Positions 37,257 through 46,117 of a stretch of DNA of 64,000 nucleotides are shown piece by piece. The position numbers and the translations under genes are program-made. Numbering within the stretch: position 1 is the first letter of the stretch; every line of letters starts with the position of its first letter. A model generated the notes under the pieces. It saw only the letters and a list, made by a program, of their open reading frames with translations. It made no database searches and had not been told where the DNA came from. Origin of the DNA: Flaviflexus massiliensis (GTDB taxonomy: Bacteria; Actinomycetota; Actinomycetes; Actinomycetales; Actinomycetaceae); NCBI RefSeq assembly GCF_001375495.1, contig NZ_LN831057.1, forward strand, positions 186,001-250,000. Reading direction: 5' to 3'.

Positions 37257-37410
37257 ATGCCAAGACCCAGTCGTGGTACGAGGACCCGATCATGGAACCA
37301 CGAGTTAGTCGTGAAACCTCACGAGGAGACCGATATTCGGTCGAGTCCCTGGCGATGACTCCGCCACAAACCCACGGTGCCCTGCCCCGTGATGGCCGGC
37401 ATTATGCGTC

Positions 37411-38040
37411 TTAGACAGGCTTTTGGAACAGGAGGAGGCCGGGACCAATCGGAACGAGAGCCGAGTTCGCTCCCTGCTCAAGAATGTCACGAACAAGGCC
37501 GCGTAGCGCCACCGTGTCGGGTTCGCGTCGCGCCGGGTCAGCCACCCGCCCATCAAGAAGAGCCCGCCCAATAACGAGTAGCCCGCCTGGACGAAGGATA
37601 CGGAGGGCTTCCTGGACATCACCCGGAGCTTCCTCCGGTGAGCCATCGACCAGCACCAAATCGTAAGAGCGGTCGGCAAGGCGCGGAAGAATGTCCGCGG
37701 AGCGGCCCTTGATGAGGCGAGTGCGGGAGGCGCGAATCCCGGCCCGGGCAAAGAGCTCACGTGCTGTCCGCTGAGCTTCACTCTCGACGTCGATGGTCGT
37801 GAGGGTCAGCTGGTCATTGCCCTTGAGAAGGTAAAGGCCAGAGATCCCGGCACCGGTGCCAATCTCAACGGCGGTTTGAGCGCCAGCAACCGAAACTAAC
37901 AGGCGCAGGAGAGCGCCGGTTGCGGGGGAGGTAGCGGCAAGCCCAAGATCATCTGCTGTTGCCCGTGCGGACGCCAGCAATCCGTCTTCAACGGTCTGTT
38001 CTTCTGCAAACGCCCACGACAGCGTCTTGTCACCTGACAT
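37411..38040 (-). CDS. SAM-dependent O-methyltransferase (family 3)
   Basis: 209 residues of the catechol/caffeoyl-CoA O-methyltransferase-like family. The SAM motif is AVEIGTGAGISGLYLL (about residue 58), then TLTTIDVESEAQRTARELF, SYDLVLVDGSPEEAP and LRILRPGGLLVIG. The substrate is unknown; the mycobacterial neighbour of sigE (Rv1220c) is of this type. ATG with a GAGGAGG ribosome site. It is oriented away from tatB, with about 220 bases between that show no gene. Confidence 0.88.
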   Translation of the reverse strand: MSGDKTLSWAFAEEQTVEDGLLASARATADDLGLAATSPATGALLRLLVSVAGAQTAVEIGTGAGISGLYLLKGNDQLTLTTIDVESEAQRTARELFARAGIRASRTRLIKGRSADILPRLADRSYDLVLVDGSPEEAPGDVQEALRILRPGGLLVIGRALLDGRVADPARREPDTVALRGLVRDILEQGANSALVPIGPGLLLFQKPV

Positions 38041-38247
38041 GCTTTCCTCCTCAATACCTGCCGACTATCTTACGTTGCCGCCGGTATCCATGCGCGAATC
38101 TTTCCCCCACCCATTCATGACATCCACTACTTCCCGCACCCAGCACCCATGAATAATGAGTTGCGGTCGATCATGTGCCACCAAAATGTGGTCTACGACG
38201 CGCTCCATCTAGTCCCTAGGTAACATGTCCGGTTTGACCGGGGTGGG

Positions 38248-38253
38248 TATGAT
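38248..38253 (+). promoter_or_regulatory. -10 element of tatB, leaderless-type
   Basis: TATGAT, nearly consensus, ends exactly six bases before the tatB ATG (38260). No Shine-Dalgarno sequence is present. Confidence 0.55.
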
Positions 38254-38259
38254 GGCCGC

Positions 38260-38769
38260 ATGGGAATCAACACGACTGAGTTCATCATCATTGCGCTCAT
38301 CCTTGTCATCGTTGTTGGCCCTGAAAAGCTCCCAGAATTCGCTGCCCAACTTGGCCGACTCGTCCGTGAAGTCAAAGCCATCGCCACCGGTGCGAAGGCC
38401 CGCGTCAAAGAAGAACTCGGACCGGACTTCGAAGAGCTCAAGAACCTTGACCCGAGACAGTACGATCCGCGCCGGATTGTGCAGGATGCACTGAAGGACG
38501 AACCACCCTCACGTGTGCCGTCCCGTGCTTCGCGCCCCGTTTCCACGCCCCGTCAGCCGGCTCCGGCAACGTCCCAGCAGGCTACAGGTGTAGCCGCCGG
38601 TGCCACCGTTCCGGCCGCCGCAGCCAATACAACGCCTGCACCAGGCACTCCCGGCACGAGCACCGATCAGTCGTCAAACCGCCCGGACACGGCAGAGGCT
38701 ATCCAGGTCCCGGTTGCTACCTCAGCTGCACCGGTGTACACTCTGCCCTTCGACGACCAGGCAACCTAA
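38260..38769 (+). CDS. tatB: Sec-independent translocase TatB
   Basis: 169 residues. One N-terminal membrane helix (FIIIALILVIVVGPEKLPEF) with the GPE/KLP hinge, an amphipathic helix, then ELKNLDPRQYDPRRIVQDAL, typical of actinobacterial TatB rather than TatA. A Pro/Ala/Thr-rich tail of about 80 residues follows. It forms the folded-protein export channel with TatA and TatC, which are not in this window. Leaderless-type start. In Mycobacterium, tatB follows sigE, rseA and htrA; none of those is present here. Confidence 0.88.
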   Translation: MGINTTEFIIIALILVIVVGPEKLPEFAAQLGRLVREVKAIATGAKARVKEELGPDFEELKNLDPRQYDPRRIVQDALKDEPPSRVPSRASRPVSTPRQPAPATSQQATGVAAGATVPAAAANTTPAPGTPGTSTDQSSNRPDTAEAIQVPVATSAAPVYTLPFDDQAT

Positions 38770-39002
38770 ACTACCTGCGGACTCTCCCCATCACTGCCTA
38801 ATTTCCTTACATACCCGCTGCTCGACCAGACCATGAGAGTTGGCGTTGCTACTAGCTCAACAAGGCTGTTGCTGGACATGAGCCGAGTGGTGAATCAAGG
38901 CGAGGCTGGAAACCCTGAGCTGGGATGGGTGTCGTACCTATGATGACTGGCGAATAAGCGCCGAAAGAGCTGTTTCTACAAGACAAACGCGGGACAAAAG
39001 AC

Positions 39003-39028
39003 TGTGCCTGCCCCGAAGGGCAGGCACA
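39003..39028 (-). terminator. Terminator of mrp
   Basis: TGTGCCTGCCC (39003-39013) pairs perfectly with 39018-39028 around a CGAA tetraloop. On the minus strand the stem is followed by GTCTTTTG. The stretch 38770-39002 between tatB and this hairpin holds nothing I can recognise. Confidence 0.88.
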
Positions 39029-39055
39029 AAGTCTCAGAGCCTTAAAGGACCGACT

Positions 39056-40186
39056 CTAGTTGTTGATGGGACTCAGGCCTAGCGAGCGACCGGCGAGACC
39101 GCGGGCACGGTGCGACAACTTGTTCGCCACGTTCCTGATCGTGGTCGCTGCCGGGGACTCGGAATCAGTTCCGGCCAGGGGCTTGCCAACGTCGCCGCTT
39201 TCACGCAGTTCCTGCTCGAGAGGAACCTGGGCGAGGACGGGGATCTCGTAGCCGAGGATCTTCGTCAGCTCGCTGGCAACCTTCTCGCCACCACCGGAGC
39301 CGAACAGTTCCATCTTCGTGCCGTCGGGCATCTCAAGGTGGGACATGTTCTCGATGACACCGATGACCTTCTGGTTGGTCTGGGCCGCCATGGCGCCCGC
39401 CCTCTCAGCCACCTGGGCCGCTGCCTGCTGCGGGGTGGTAACAACGACAATCTCGGAGTTGGGCAGGAGCTGCGCAACCGAGATGGCGACGTCACCGGTG
39501 CCCGGGGGCAGGTCGAGCAGAAGAGCATCGAGGTCGCCCCAGTACACGTCTGCCAGGAACTGCTGAAGTGCACGGTGCATCATCGGGCCACGCCACACGA
39601 CGGGGGTGTTGCCCTGGGTGAACATGCCGATCGAAATGACCTTGATGTCCTGTGCGACCGGGGGCATGATCATGTCTTCCACGCGCGTGGGAGGCTGAGT
39701 GACACCGAGCATGTCGGGGATCGAGTGGCCGTAAATATCAGCGTCGACGATGCCAACACGGAGTCCGGACTTCGCCATGGCGAGCGCGAGGTTTGCGGTC
39801 ATGGTCGACTTGCCGACACCGCCCTTTCCGGAGGTAATGGCGTACACGCGGGTGAGTGAACCGGGCTGCGAGAAGGGAATAACCGCTTCGGGTACTCCAC
39901 CACGAAGTTTGGTTTGGAGGGCCTTGCGCTGTTCATCCGACATGACACCGAAGCTGACGGACACGGACTTGGTTCCTTCAACCTTGCCGACGGCCTCTTC
40001 GATATCGGACGAGATTGTGTCTCGGAGTGGACAGCCCTGCGTTGTGAGATCAATTCCAACAGCAACACTACCGTCGGCGACCTCCACGCTACGGACCATG
40101 TCGAGGTCGGTGATGGGGCGGCGAATTTCAGGATCAAGAACGGTGCTGAGAGCTTCCCGTACTGCGTCCTCACTTGGTACTGTCAT
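39056..40186 (-). CDS. mrp: Mrp/ApbC-type iron-sulfur cluster carrier ATPase
   Basis: 376 residues. An N-terminal MIP18/DUF59 domain (STVLDPEIRRPITDLDMV) is fused to a deviant-Walker P-loop ATPase (ITSGKGGVGKSTMTANLALA at 117-136, then GIVDADIYGHSIPDMLG and LLLDLPPGTGD). It is thought to carry and transfer Fe-S clusters. The Cys pair CxxC near the C-terminus of many homologues is not visible here. ATG at 40186 with TAGAAT seven bases upstream; AAAAGG lies close by, so either a leaderless or a leadered start is possible. Confidence 0.92.
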   Translation of the reverse strand: MTVPSEDAVREALSTVLDPEIRRPITDLDMVRSVEVADGSVAVGIDLTTQGCPLRDTISSDIEEAVGKVEGTKSVSVSFGVMSDEQRKALQTKLRGGVPEAVIPFSQPGSLTRVYAITSGKGGVGKSTMTANLALAMAKSGLRVGIVDADIYGHSIPDMLGVTQPPTRVEDMIMPPVAQDIKVISIGMFTQGNTPVVWRGPMMHRALQQFLADVYWGDLDALLLDLPPGTGDVAISVAQLLPNSEIVVVTTPQQAAAQVAERAGAMAAQTNQKVIGVIENMSHLEMPDGTKMELFGSGGGEKVASELTKILGYEIPVLAQVPLEQELRESGDVGKPLAGTDSESPAATTIRNVANKLSHRARGLAGRSLGLSPINN

Positions 40187-40193
40187 GCCTTTT

Positions 40194-40199
40194 ATTCTA
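40194..40199 (-). promoter_or_regulatory. -10 element of mrp
   Basis: Minus strand TAGAAT ends seven bases before the ATG at 40186. Confidence 0.5.
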
Positions 40200-40371
40200 C
40201 TGATCGGCCCGTGAGTATTCTAGGACCCCACCTTTCCGTAGGCATGATCACGTTTCGGACAGCTCTCCGCAGGCCTCGCAAACATAGAATGATTACAGTT
40301 TTCTATCAAAACGTTCCCAAGCGCGTGAGCGGTTGGCCGGTTTCGAGGGAGAGAGTAAGTTCAGGGTTGCC

Positions 40372-42483
40372 ATGAAATCTCAATCTCACGATCGCGAAGC
40401 AAATTCGCCCCGTGTCACCATGCGCCGGATCGCAGGTCTGGATGGGTTGCGGGTTGTAGCTGCCGGACTGGTACTCGTCTATCACCTGATCCCTGGCTGG
40501 GCAGACATTGGCTATGTCGGAGTGGACGTCTTCTTTGTCCTCTCCGGTTTCCTCATCACCAGCCTGCTCATCGTGTCACTCAAACGTCACGGTCGCGTGC
40601 AGTTGGGAGACTTCTGGGCCCGCAGGTTCCGTAGGCTATTCCCGGCAGTTTTCGTGGCCACCATCAGTACGGCAGCAATAGCGTTTATCTTCGGGGGAGA
40701 TGCTCAGGTGGGGCTTGGCCGGCAGGTAGCCGGTTCCCTCACCGCGACCTACAACTGGGTCGAGATTGCCCACGGTGCCTCCTATTTCCAGGAGGCGAGC
40801 CCGCTCCTGCTCACCAACATGTGGTCGCTGGCGGTCGAGCAACAGTTCTATCTCGTGTGGCCACTCATCGTGGTCCTAATCGTTGCCTTACCCAATGCGC
40901 TCCGGGTGACTGTAGCCCTTTCCATTGCCGGCATCTCCATCGCCCTTCACATTGCTTTCCTCGGCGAGGATGTCACGCGCTCCTACATGGGCACGGACAC
41001 GCACCTGTGGGGCCTTATGTTTGGTGCAGCCCTCGCCTTCCTCAAACAAAGCACGGTCATCACGAACCGCAACGCTCAGCTTCCAGTCACAGTGGGCTCG
41101 GCAGATAGCAGTCAGCAGAAAGCTACAACGACTGAGAACAAAGCTGGATCTGACGTTGATGCAACACCGGCGGTCAGCGCTCTCGCGGATGGTGATGACG
41201 TGCCGTCCTCGAGGCTCTCGGCACTGTGGGGGATCGGCGGCTGGATTGGGCTCATCAGCATCGTCATTGGCGGGATTGTTCTTGAGAACACGGAAACGAT
41301 GTATCCGTGGGGAATGGTCGCGGCGAGCCTGGCCGCTCTGCTTGTTGTCAGGTCCATGCTTCCCGATGTCACCGGTGCCCCCGTGAGTGCCCTGGAGGGA
41401 TTTCTTAACTCGCCGGTCATGGTGTGGCTTGGTGTCCGTTCCTACGGAATCTATCTCTGGCACTGGCCGCTCTACGTCATCGCCTACTACCAGTATCCGC
41501 TCGTAGACCCCCTCCTCATCGCCCCCATCATCGTCGCCCTGTCGATCCTGGCCGCGGATCTCTCATACCGGTTTGTTGAGAACCCGATCCGGGTCATGGG
41601 TGTGCGCGGCTGGTTCCGCCACGTGCGGGAACGGATCGCGAACTATGGTGCCCTGCGTGCCATCACCGTCGTGACACTCCCACTCGTCGTGGTTGGTCTC
41701 GCGGTCAGCGGTGTAGCCACCGCGCCAGCCACATCAACCGGACAGCAGGCCGTTGAAGCAGGAAACGACCCGCAGGCCCCCAACGGCGCTTCTGCCGTTC
41801 CTCCGCCTCCACCAGCACCAGAGGAAGATCCCGGCTCGAGTGACGACGCTCCAGCTCCCAGTGAAGGCCCGCAGCCACCTGAACCATCACCAGCACCGAG
41901 TGAAGACAAGGGTGAAACTGACAATCCAGGATCGGCTCACGAACCGGAGGAACCGAATGAGGATCAAGACGAATCCCCGCGGGATCCCAATGCCACTTAC
42001 CCGACAAGCTGGGACCAGGTGACGATCATCGGTGACTCGGTCACGCTCGCCGCGCAGTATGCTCTGCAGGATGAGATGCCCGGGGTGACGGTTGATGCTG
42101 CCGAGTCCCGTAGCGTCCAGGTAGCCTACGATCTCATCGCCCAACATGCCGCCAGTGGACAGCTTGGAGACTATGTTGTTGTCTCCCTGGCAACGAACGG
42201 GACCATCAAGGAGTCGCAGGTTGAAGCGCTCCTCGACCTGATCGGACCCGACCGCACCCTCGTCCTCGTCACCGGTTTCGGCCCCGCAAGGGCAACCTGG
42301 ATTCCAGAAGCCAACGAGACGATCCATGCAATGTCAGCAAAGTATCCGGACCGGATCTGGGTTGCCGACTGGAACCAGTCGATCAAGGACCACACGGACC
42401 TGCTGGCCGGCGATGTTACTCACCCGGGCAGGGAGGGCGCGATCCTGTTCGCTGAAACTATCAAAGAGCGCCTGGAGCCCTAA
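40372..42483 (+). CDS. OatA-like acyltransferase with C-terminal SGNH domain
   Basis: 703 residues. The N-terminal acyltransferase-3 domain has about ten membrane helices, opening with GLDGLRVVAAGLVLVYHLIP (conserved His), RRFRRLFPAV and WSLAVEQQFYLVWP. A hydrophilic stretch of about 60 residues rich in Ser/Thr/Ala (near residues 230-285) interrupts the helices. After the last helix comes a Pro/Glu/Ser-rich linker of about 80 residues and an extracellular SGNH domain with TIIGDSVTLAAQ (catalytic Ser), a GFGPAR turn and DVTHPG (Asp-His). Such proteins O-acetylate peptidoglycan or surface glycans. The start at 40372 has AGGG five bases upstream; the longer frame lacks a ribosome site. Confidence 0.88.
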   Translation: MKSQSHDREANSPRVTMRRIAGLDGLRVVAAGLVLVYHLIPGWADIGYVGVDVFFVLSGFLITSLLIVSLKRHGRVQLGDFWARRFRRLFPAVFVATISTAAIAFIFGGDAQVGLGRQVAGSLTATYNWVEIAHGASYFQEASPLLLTNMWSLAVEQQFYLVWPLIVVLIVALPNALRVTVALSIAGISIALHIAFLGEDVTRSYMGTDTHLWGLMFGAALAFLKQSTVITNRNAQLPVTVGSADSSQQKATTTENKAGSDVDATPAVSALADGDDVPSSRLSALWGIGGWIGLISIVIGGIVLENTETMYPWGMVAASLAALLVVRSMLPDVTGAPVSALEGFLNSPVMVWLGVRSYGIYLWHWPLYVIAYYQYPLVDPLLIAPIIVALSILAADLSYRFVENPIRVMGVRGWFRHVRERIANYGALRAITVVTLPLVVVGLAVSGVATAPATSTGQQAVEAGNDPQAPNGASAVPPPPPAPEEDPGSSDDAPAPSEGPQPPEPSPAPSEDKGETDNPGSAHEPEEPNEDQDESPRDPNATYPTSWDQVTIIGDSVTLAAQYALQDEMPGVTVDAAESRSVQVAYDLIAQHAASGQLGDYVVVSLATNGTIKESQVEALLDLIGPDRTLVLVTGFGPARATWIPEANETIHAMSAKYPDRIWVADWNQSIKDHTDLLAGDVTHPGREGAILFAETIKERLEP

Positions 42484-42519
42484 GAGCGAATCGAAATAGT
42501 AGTCAAATGCAGAGTATAT

Positions 42520-42551
42520 GAGGGGGCCGGTTCAGATTGAACTGCTCCCTC
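42520..42551. terminator. Hairpin between the convergent acyltransferase and DUF1003 genes
   Basis: The arms GAGGGGGCCGGTTCA (42520-42534) and TGAACTGCTCCCTC (42538-42551) pair with small bulges around a three-base loop. There is no T-run. From 42552 to 42682 nothing else is seen. Confidence 0.5.
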
Positions 42552-42682
42552 ATTCACTCTCTCACACCTTCTGTTGCAATGCAGTCACCGCGGTGCCGAC
42601 TCCGTGGAGCTAAGTGAGCGGCTGCTCGAGGCCCTATTGTGCTTGGAAGAGTTAATTCCTTTGACAGCTTGACACTTCGGGC

Positions 42683-43276
42683 CTACTCCTTGTGTTCCTC
42701 ACGATCCTGGTCGGTGGGGGACGGGTCGTGGCGCAGGCGTTCGATTTCGGCCTGGAGCTCAGCGATGCGAGCCTCTCGTTCGTTGAGGCGGTCGGAGCGC
42801 TCGCGGTCCAGTTCTTCAATCATCGAGCGAAGCTCGGAACGAACAAAGTCACGGGTTGCCATATCACCGAGTGTCATACGCAAGCCCGCAATCTCCCTCG
42901 TCAGATACTCGGTATCGGCCAGGTTCCGCTCAGCTCGCTGGCGGTCCTGTTCGTTGGCGACCTTGTCCCGATTATCCTGCCGGTTTTGGGCGAGGAGGAT
43001 GAGGGGAGCCGAGTAGGAGGCTTGGAGGGAGAGCATGAGGGTCAGGGCCGTAAATCCAAGAGCGGCGCTGTCAAAACGCAGGTGCTCCGGCCCCCACGTG
43101 TTCCAGCCCAGCCACAGGGCAACAAACACCGACAGGTAGACCAGGAACTGGGGCGTGCCCGTGAAGCGTGCAATCGCTTCGGAGACCTGCCCGATCCGGT
43201 CCGAGTCTCGTCTGTTTCGTAGCTTGCGGATCTTGCGATTGCGAGCGTCCAGGGGTTCGCTAAACCGATCAGCCAT
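42683..43276 (-). CDS. DUF1003 membrane protein
   Basis: 197 residues. Two membrane helices (FLVYLSVFVALWLGWNTWGP, then FTALTLMLSLQASYSAPLIL) with the DUF1003 tail motif LAQNRQDNRDK, followed by a long charged coiled-coil (residues 115-190, many Glu/Arg). Function unknown; often next to MgtE-N/CBS proteins, as here, where the ATG lies inside the end of that gene (8-base overlap). The two probably act together at the membrane. Confidence 0.88.
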   Translation of the reverse strand: MADRFSEPLDARNRKIRKLRNRRDSDRIGQVSEAIARFTGTPQFLVYLSVFVALWLGWNTWGPEHLRFDSAALGFTALTLMLSLQASYSAPLILLAQNRQDNRDKVANEQDRQRAERNLADTEYLTREIAGLRMTLGDMATRDFVRSELRSMIEELDRERSDRLNEREARIAELQAEIERLRHDPSPTDQDREEHKE

Positions 43277-44537
43277 TGAATCCTCGTTCCACTCTCATAT
43301 CGAATTCTTCGTTCTCGGAGGTTCTCCAGTCACCCGGCAACAGGTGGTCGAGCACGTCGTCAATGGAGACGGCACCGAGTAGCAACCGGGACTCGTCCAC
43401 CACGGGAAGCGCTGTGAGGTTGTAGGTGGCGAGCTGCCTCGCCACCATGCCAATCGAATCGTCGGGGGAGAGCGGATCTAGGTCGGCATCGATGATTTGA
43501 CCGAGCAAGGTGGAGGGAGGTTCCCGGAGGGCCCGCTGCAGGTGAATGACACCAATGAACCGGCCGGTCGGGGTTTCGGTTGGGGGGCGTGCAACGAAGA
43601 TCGTGGCTGCAAGTGCCGGCGTTACGTCGACGCGGCGGGCCGCGGCCAGTGCCTGGGCGACGGTTGCATCGGGCGAGAGGATAACGGGCTCGGTGGTCAT
43701 GAGACCACCCGCGGTTCTCTCGTCGTAGACGAGAAGACGACGCACGTCCTCCGCCTCCTCCGGATCCATGCGCTCCAGGAGGAGTGCGGCGTGGTTGGAG
43801 GGGAGGTCGGCGACGAGGTCGGCGGCGTCATCGGGCTGCATGACGTCAAGAACGTCAGCTGCTCGCTCAATGTCGAGATCGGACATGATCTCGACACGCT
43901 CGTCGTCGTTGAGCTCGGATAGCACGTCGGCGAGACGCTCGTCGTTCAGGCCGGCGGCGACCGCCATGCGCCTCTCCCCGGGTAGATCGCGGATGACGTT
44001 GGCGACGTCGGCTGGTTTGAGGTTGGCGATCCTTGCGAGGAGCGAGGTGGCGGCCTGGCCTTCCTTGCCGGTGGCGAGACCGGTGACGTCCCCGATGGGG
44101 AGAATCATGGTCTCACCGCCGTGGGGGCCGTTTCGGTCCGTGCGCACATAGACCTGGGCCAGCCGCCAATCCGCCCTTCTATGTTCCTCAATGGAAAGGT
44201 CGATGACCGTGGCTTCACCACTGCCGTCTTTGAGCGTGACCTTGCGATCAAGGATTTCGCTGAGTGCCAGGGTCTCCGTCGAGCGCTGTGCGAAGCGGCG
44301 CATATTGACGAGCCCGGTGGTGATGACCTGACCGTTCGCGATCGATGTGACGCGTGACAGGGGTAGGAAGACGCGTTTCTTTCCGGTGACCTCGATGACG
44401 AGGCCCACGGCGAGCGGTGCTCCAACGAGCCGGAAGAGTACGACAACGTCGTGCACTTTCCCGACCTTGTCCCCGATGGGGTCAAAGACTTCGGTCCCGG
44501 CAAGGCGCCCAACAAAGACGCGGCTTCGTGGCTGCAT
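43269..44537 (-). CDS. PRC-barrel / MgtE N-terminal / CBS protein without a channel domain
   Basis: 422 residues. An N-terminal PRC-barrel-like part is duplicated (about 5-70 and 85-165). An MgtE intracellular N domain follows (about 165-285, with SELNDDERVEIMSDL and QPDDAADLVADLPSN), then two CBS repeats (about 285-405). The transmembrane Mg2+ channel of MgtE is missing, so this is a soluble regulator or sensor rather than a transporter, perhaps working with the DUF1003 membrane protein encoded next. ATG at 44537 with GGAG five bases upstream. Confidence 0.88.
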   Translation of the reverse strand: MQPRSRVFVGRLAGTEVFDPIGDKVGKVHDVVVLFRLVGAPLAVGLVIEVTGKKRVFLPLSRVTSIANGQVITTGLVNMRRFAQRSTETLALSEILDRKVTLKDGSGEATVIDLSIEEHRRADWRLAQVYVRTDRNGPHGGETMILPIGDVTGLATGKEGQAATSLLARIANLKPADVANVIRDLPGERRMAVAAGLNDERLADVLSELNDDERVEIMSDLDIERAADVLDVMQPDDAADLVADLPSNHAALLLERMDPEEAEDVRRLLVYDERTAGGLMTTEPVILSPDATVAQALAAARRVDVTPALAATIFVARPPTETPTGRFIGVIHLQRALREPPSTLLGQIIDADLDPLSPDDSIGMVARQLATYNLTALPVVDESRLLLGAVSIDDVLDHLLPGDWRTSENEEFDMRVERGFNG

Positions 44538-44538
44538 G

Positions 44539-46041
44539 TTAGCTCCTGTTCAACACTGTCTTCATCCAGTTCTCCACATCGGTGACGGTACGGGGGATGC
44601 TTTCGGAAAGGCGGACCGCGCCCTCATCGGTCACGAGAATATCGTCCTCGATGCGGACGCCGATGCCGCGTAGCCACGCGGGGATTTTCAGATCGTCTTC
44701 ACGGAAATAGAGTCCGGGTTCGATCGTGAAGACCATGCCCGGCTCGAGGTAAGCATCGAGGTACATTTCCCTGCGGGCCTGCGCGCAGTCGTGAACGTCA
44801 AGACCCAGGTGGTGGGAAGTGCCGTGCGGCATCCAGCGACGATGGAACTGACCATCGGGTGCGAGCGATTCTTCCGCCGTGCCAGGCAGGCAACCCCACT
44901 CTTCCAGGTAGCGAGCGATGACAACCATCGCGGCCGCGTGAATGTCGCGGAACCTCACGCCCTTCTCGTTCGCCTTTGCAAGCGAGGCTTCGCAGGCCTC
45001 GAGAACGGCTTCGTACACCTTTTTCTGTTCGGGGGAGAAGGTGCCGTTCACGGGGAGGGTGCGGGTGATGTCGGCGGTGTACAGGGAATCAACCTCGGCA
45101 CCAGCATCTACCAGAACCAGGTCACCTTCCTTCACCTGGCCGTCGTTAACGATCCAGTGGAGGGTATTGGCATGGTTGCCTGCAGCGGCAATCGTGTCGT
45201 AGCCGAGCCCGTTGCCCTCTTCGCGGGCGCGCGCGGCGAATGCACCTTCAATGACGCGTTCCCCGCGCCAGTGGTTCACTGCCCGGGGGAGGGAGGCGAT
45301 GATGTCGTCAAAGCCCATTGCAGTCACGTCGATCGCCTTCTGGATCTCTGCGATCTCCCAGTCGTCCTTGATGAGGCGAAGTTCGCTTGCCGCCTCGGTC
45401 AGCTTTGCATCAAGCACTTCACCTTGGGTGAGCGATTCGCGCTGACGGAGCTCCTGGATCTGTGCATCGATCTTCGTATCGGCCTGGGTGATGGTCGCAA
45501 GCTGCACCTGACCGAGATCCTTCGCCAGAGCATCGGGAAGGTTGTCAATGTGGTCGGTACGGATCCCGGTCATCGTCGACATTTCTTCCAGGCTCGGGCG
45601 TGCCCCCACCCAGAACTCGCCGTAGCGGGAATCTGCCCAGAACTCTTCCGCGGTACGCGGGGTGCGGGGATGGAAGTAGAGCACAGCCTCGTGCGTCTCA
45701 TCCGATTCCTCGGTCACACCATCGAGAGGATGAAGGACAAGAACGGCGTTGGGTTCGAGCTCCCCGCCAAGCCCGGTGAGATGGGCGAAAGCGGAGTGGG
45801 CACGGAACCGGTAGTCGGTGTCATTGGACCGGACACGGAGCTCACCGGCGGGAAGAACGAGCCGCTGGCCAAGAAACTGCTTGCCGAGCGCGCGTCTGCG
45901 GATCACCGTGAAGTCGGCAACTGTTGAACGGCTGGGGCCGTCAGGGCGCGGCCCCCAATCCTCACCAATGAAGGTGCGAAACTCTTGATTATTGGGACGT
46001 TGGGAGCGGTTCGAACCGCGATTCGTGGTCTCGTCAGTCAT
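44539..46041 (-). CDS. pepP: Xaa-Pro aminopeptidase (aminopeptidase P)
   Basis: 500 residues of the M24B family. It removes N-terminal residues before proline in the cytosol. The metal ligands are visible in LVDAGAEVDSLYTADITRTL (two Asp), MPHGTSHHLGLDVHD (His), TIEPGLYF (Glu) and GIGVRIEDDILVT (Glu). An N-terminal creatinase-like domain precedes. Start at 46041 with CACAAT six bases upstream and no ribosome site. It heads a minus-strand run with the MgtE-like and DUF1003 genes (one-base gap). Confidence 0.93.
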   Translation of the reverse strand: MTDETTNRGSNRSQRPNNQEFRTFIGEDWGPRPDGPSRSTVADFTVIRRRALGKQFLGQRLVLPAGELRVRSNDTDYRFRAHSAFAHLTGLGGELEPNAVLVLHPLDGVTEESDETHEAVLYFHPRTPRTAEEFWADSRYGEFWVGARPSLEEMSTMTGIRTDHIDNLPDALAKDLGQVQLATITQADTKIDAQIQELRQRESLTQGEVLDAKLTEAASELRLIKDDWEIAEIQKAIDVTAMGFDDIIASLPRAVNHWRGERVIEGAFAARAREEGNGLGYDTIAAAGNHANTLHWIVNDGQVKEGDLVLVDAGAEVDSLYTADITRTLPVNGTFSPEQKKVYEAVLEACEASLAKANEKGVRFRDIHAAAMVVIARYLEEWGCLPGTAEESLAPDGQFHRRWMPHGTSHHLGLDVHDCAQARREMYLDAYLEPGMVFTIEPGLYFREDDLKIPAWLRGIGVRIEDDILVTDEGAVRLSESIPRTVTDVENWMKTVLNRS

Positions 46042-46104
46042 GTACCCATTGTGTCACCGACTCCGCCCACATTCGATTTCACGGCCCGCAATGCCTTGAG
46101 CCCG

Positions 46105-46110
46105 TACCCT
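46105..46110 (+). promoter_or_regulatory. -10 element of the PHP-marC operon, leaderless-type
   Basis: TACCCT ends seven bases before the GTG at 46118, and no ribosome site intervenes. Confidence 0.45.
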
Positions 46111-46117
46111 AAGCTAT

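Noticed and set aside
42630-43280. Plus-strand open frames opposite DUF1003
   Set aside because: Shadow frames of a charged coiled-coil gene; no start signals.
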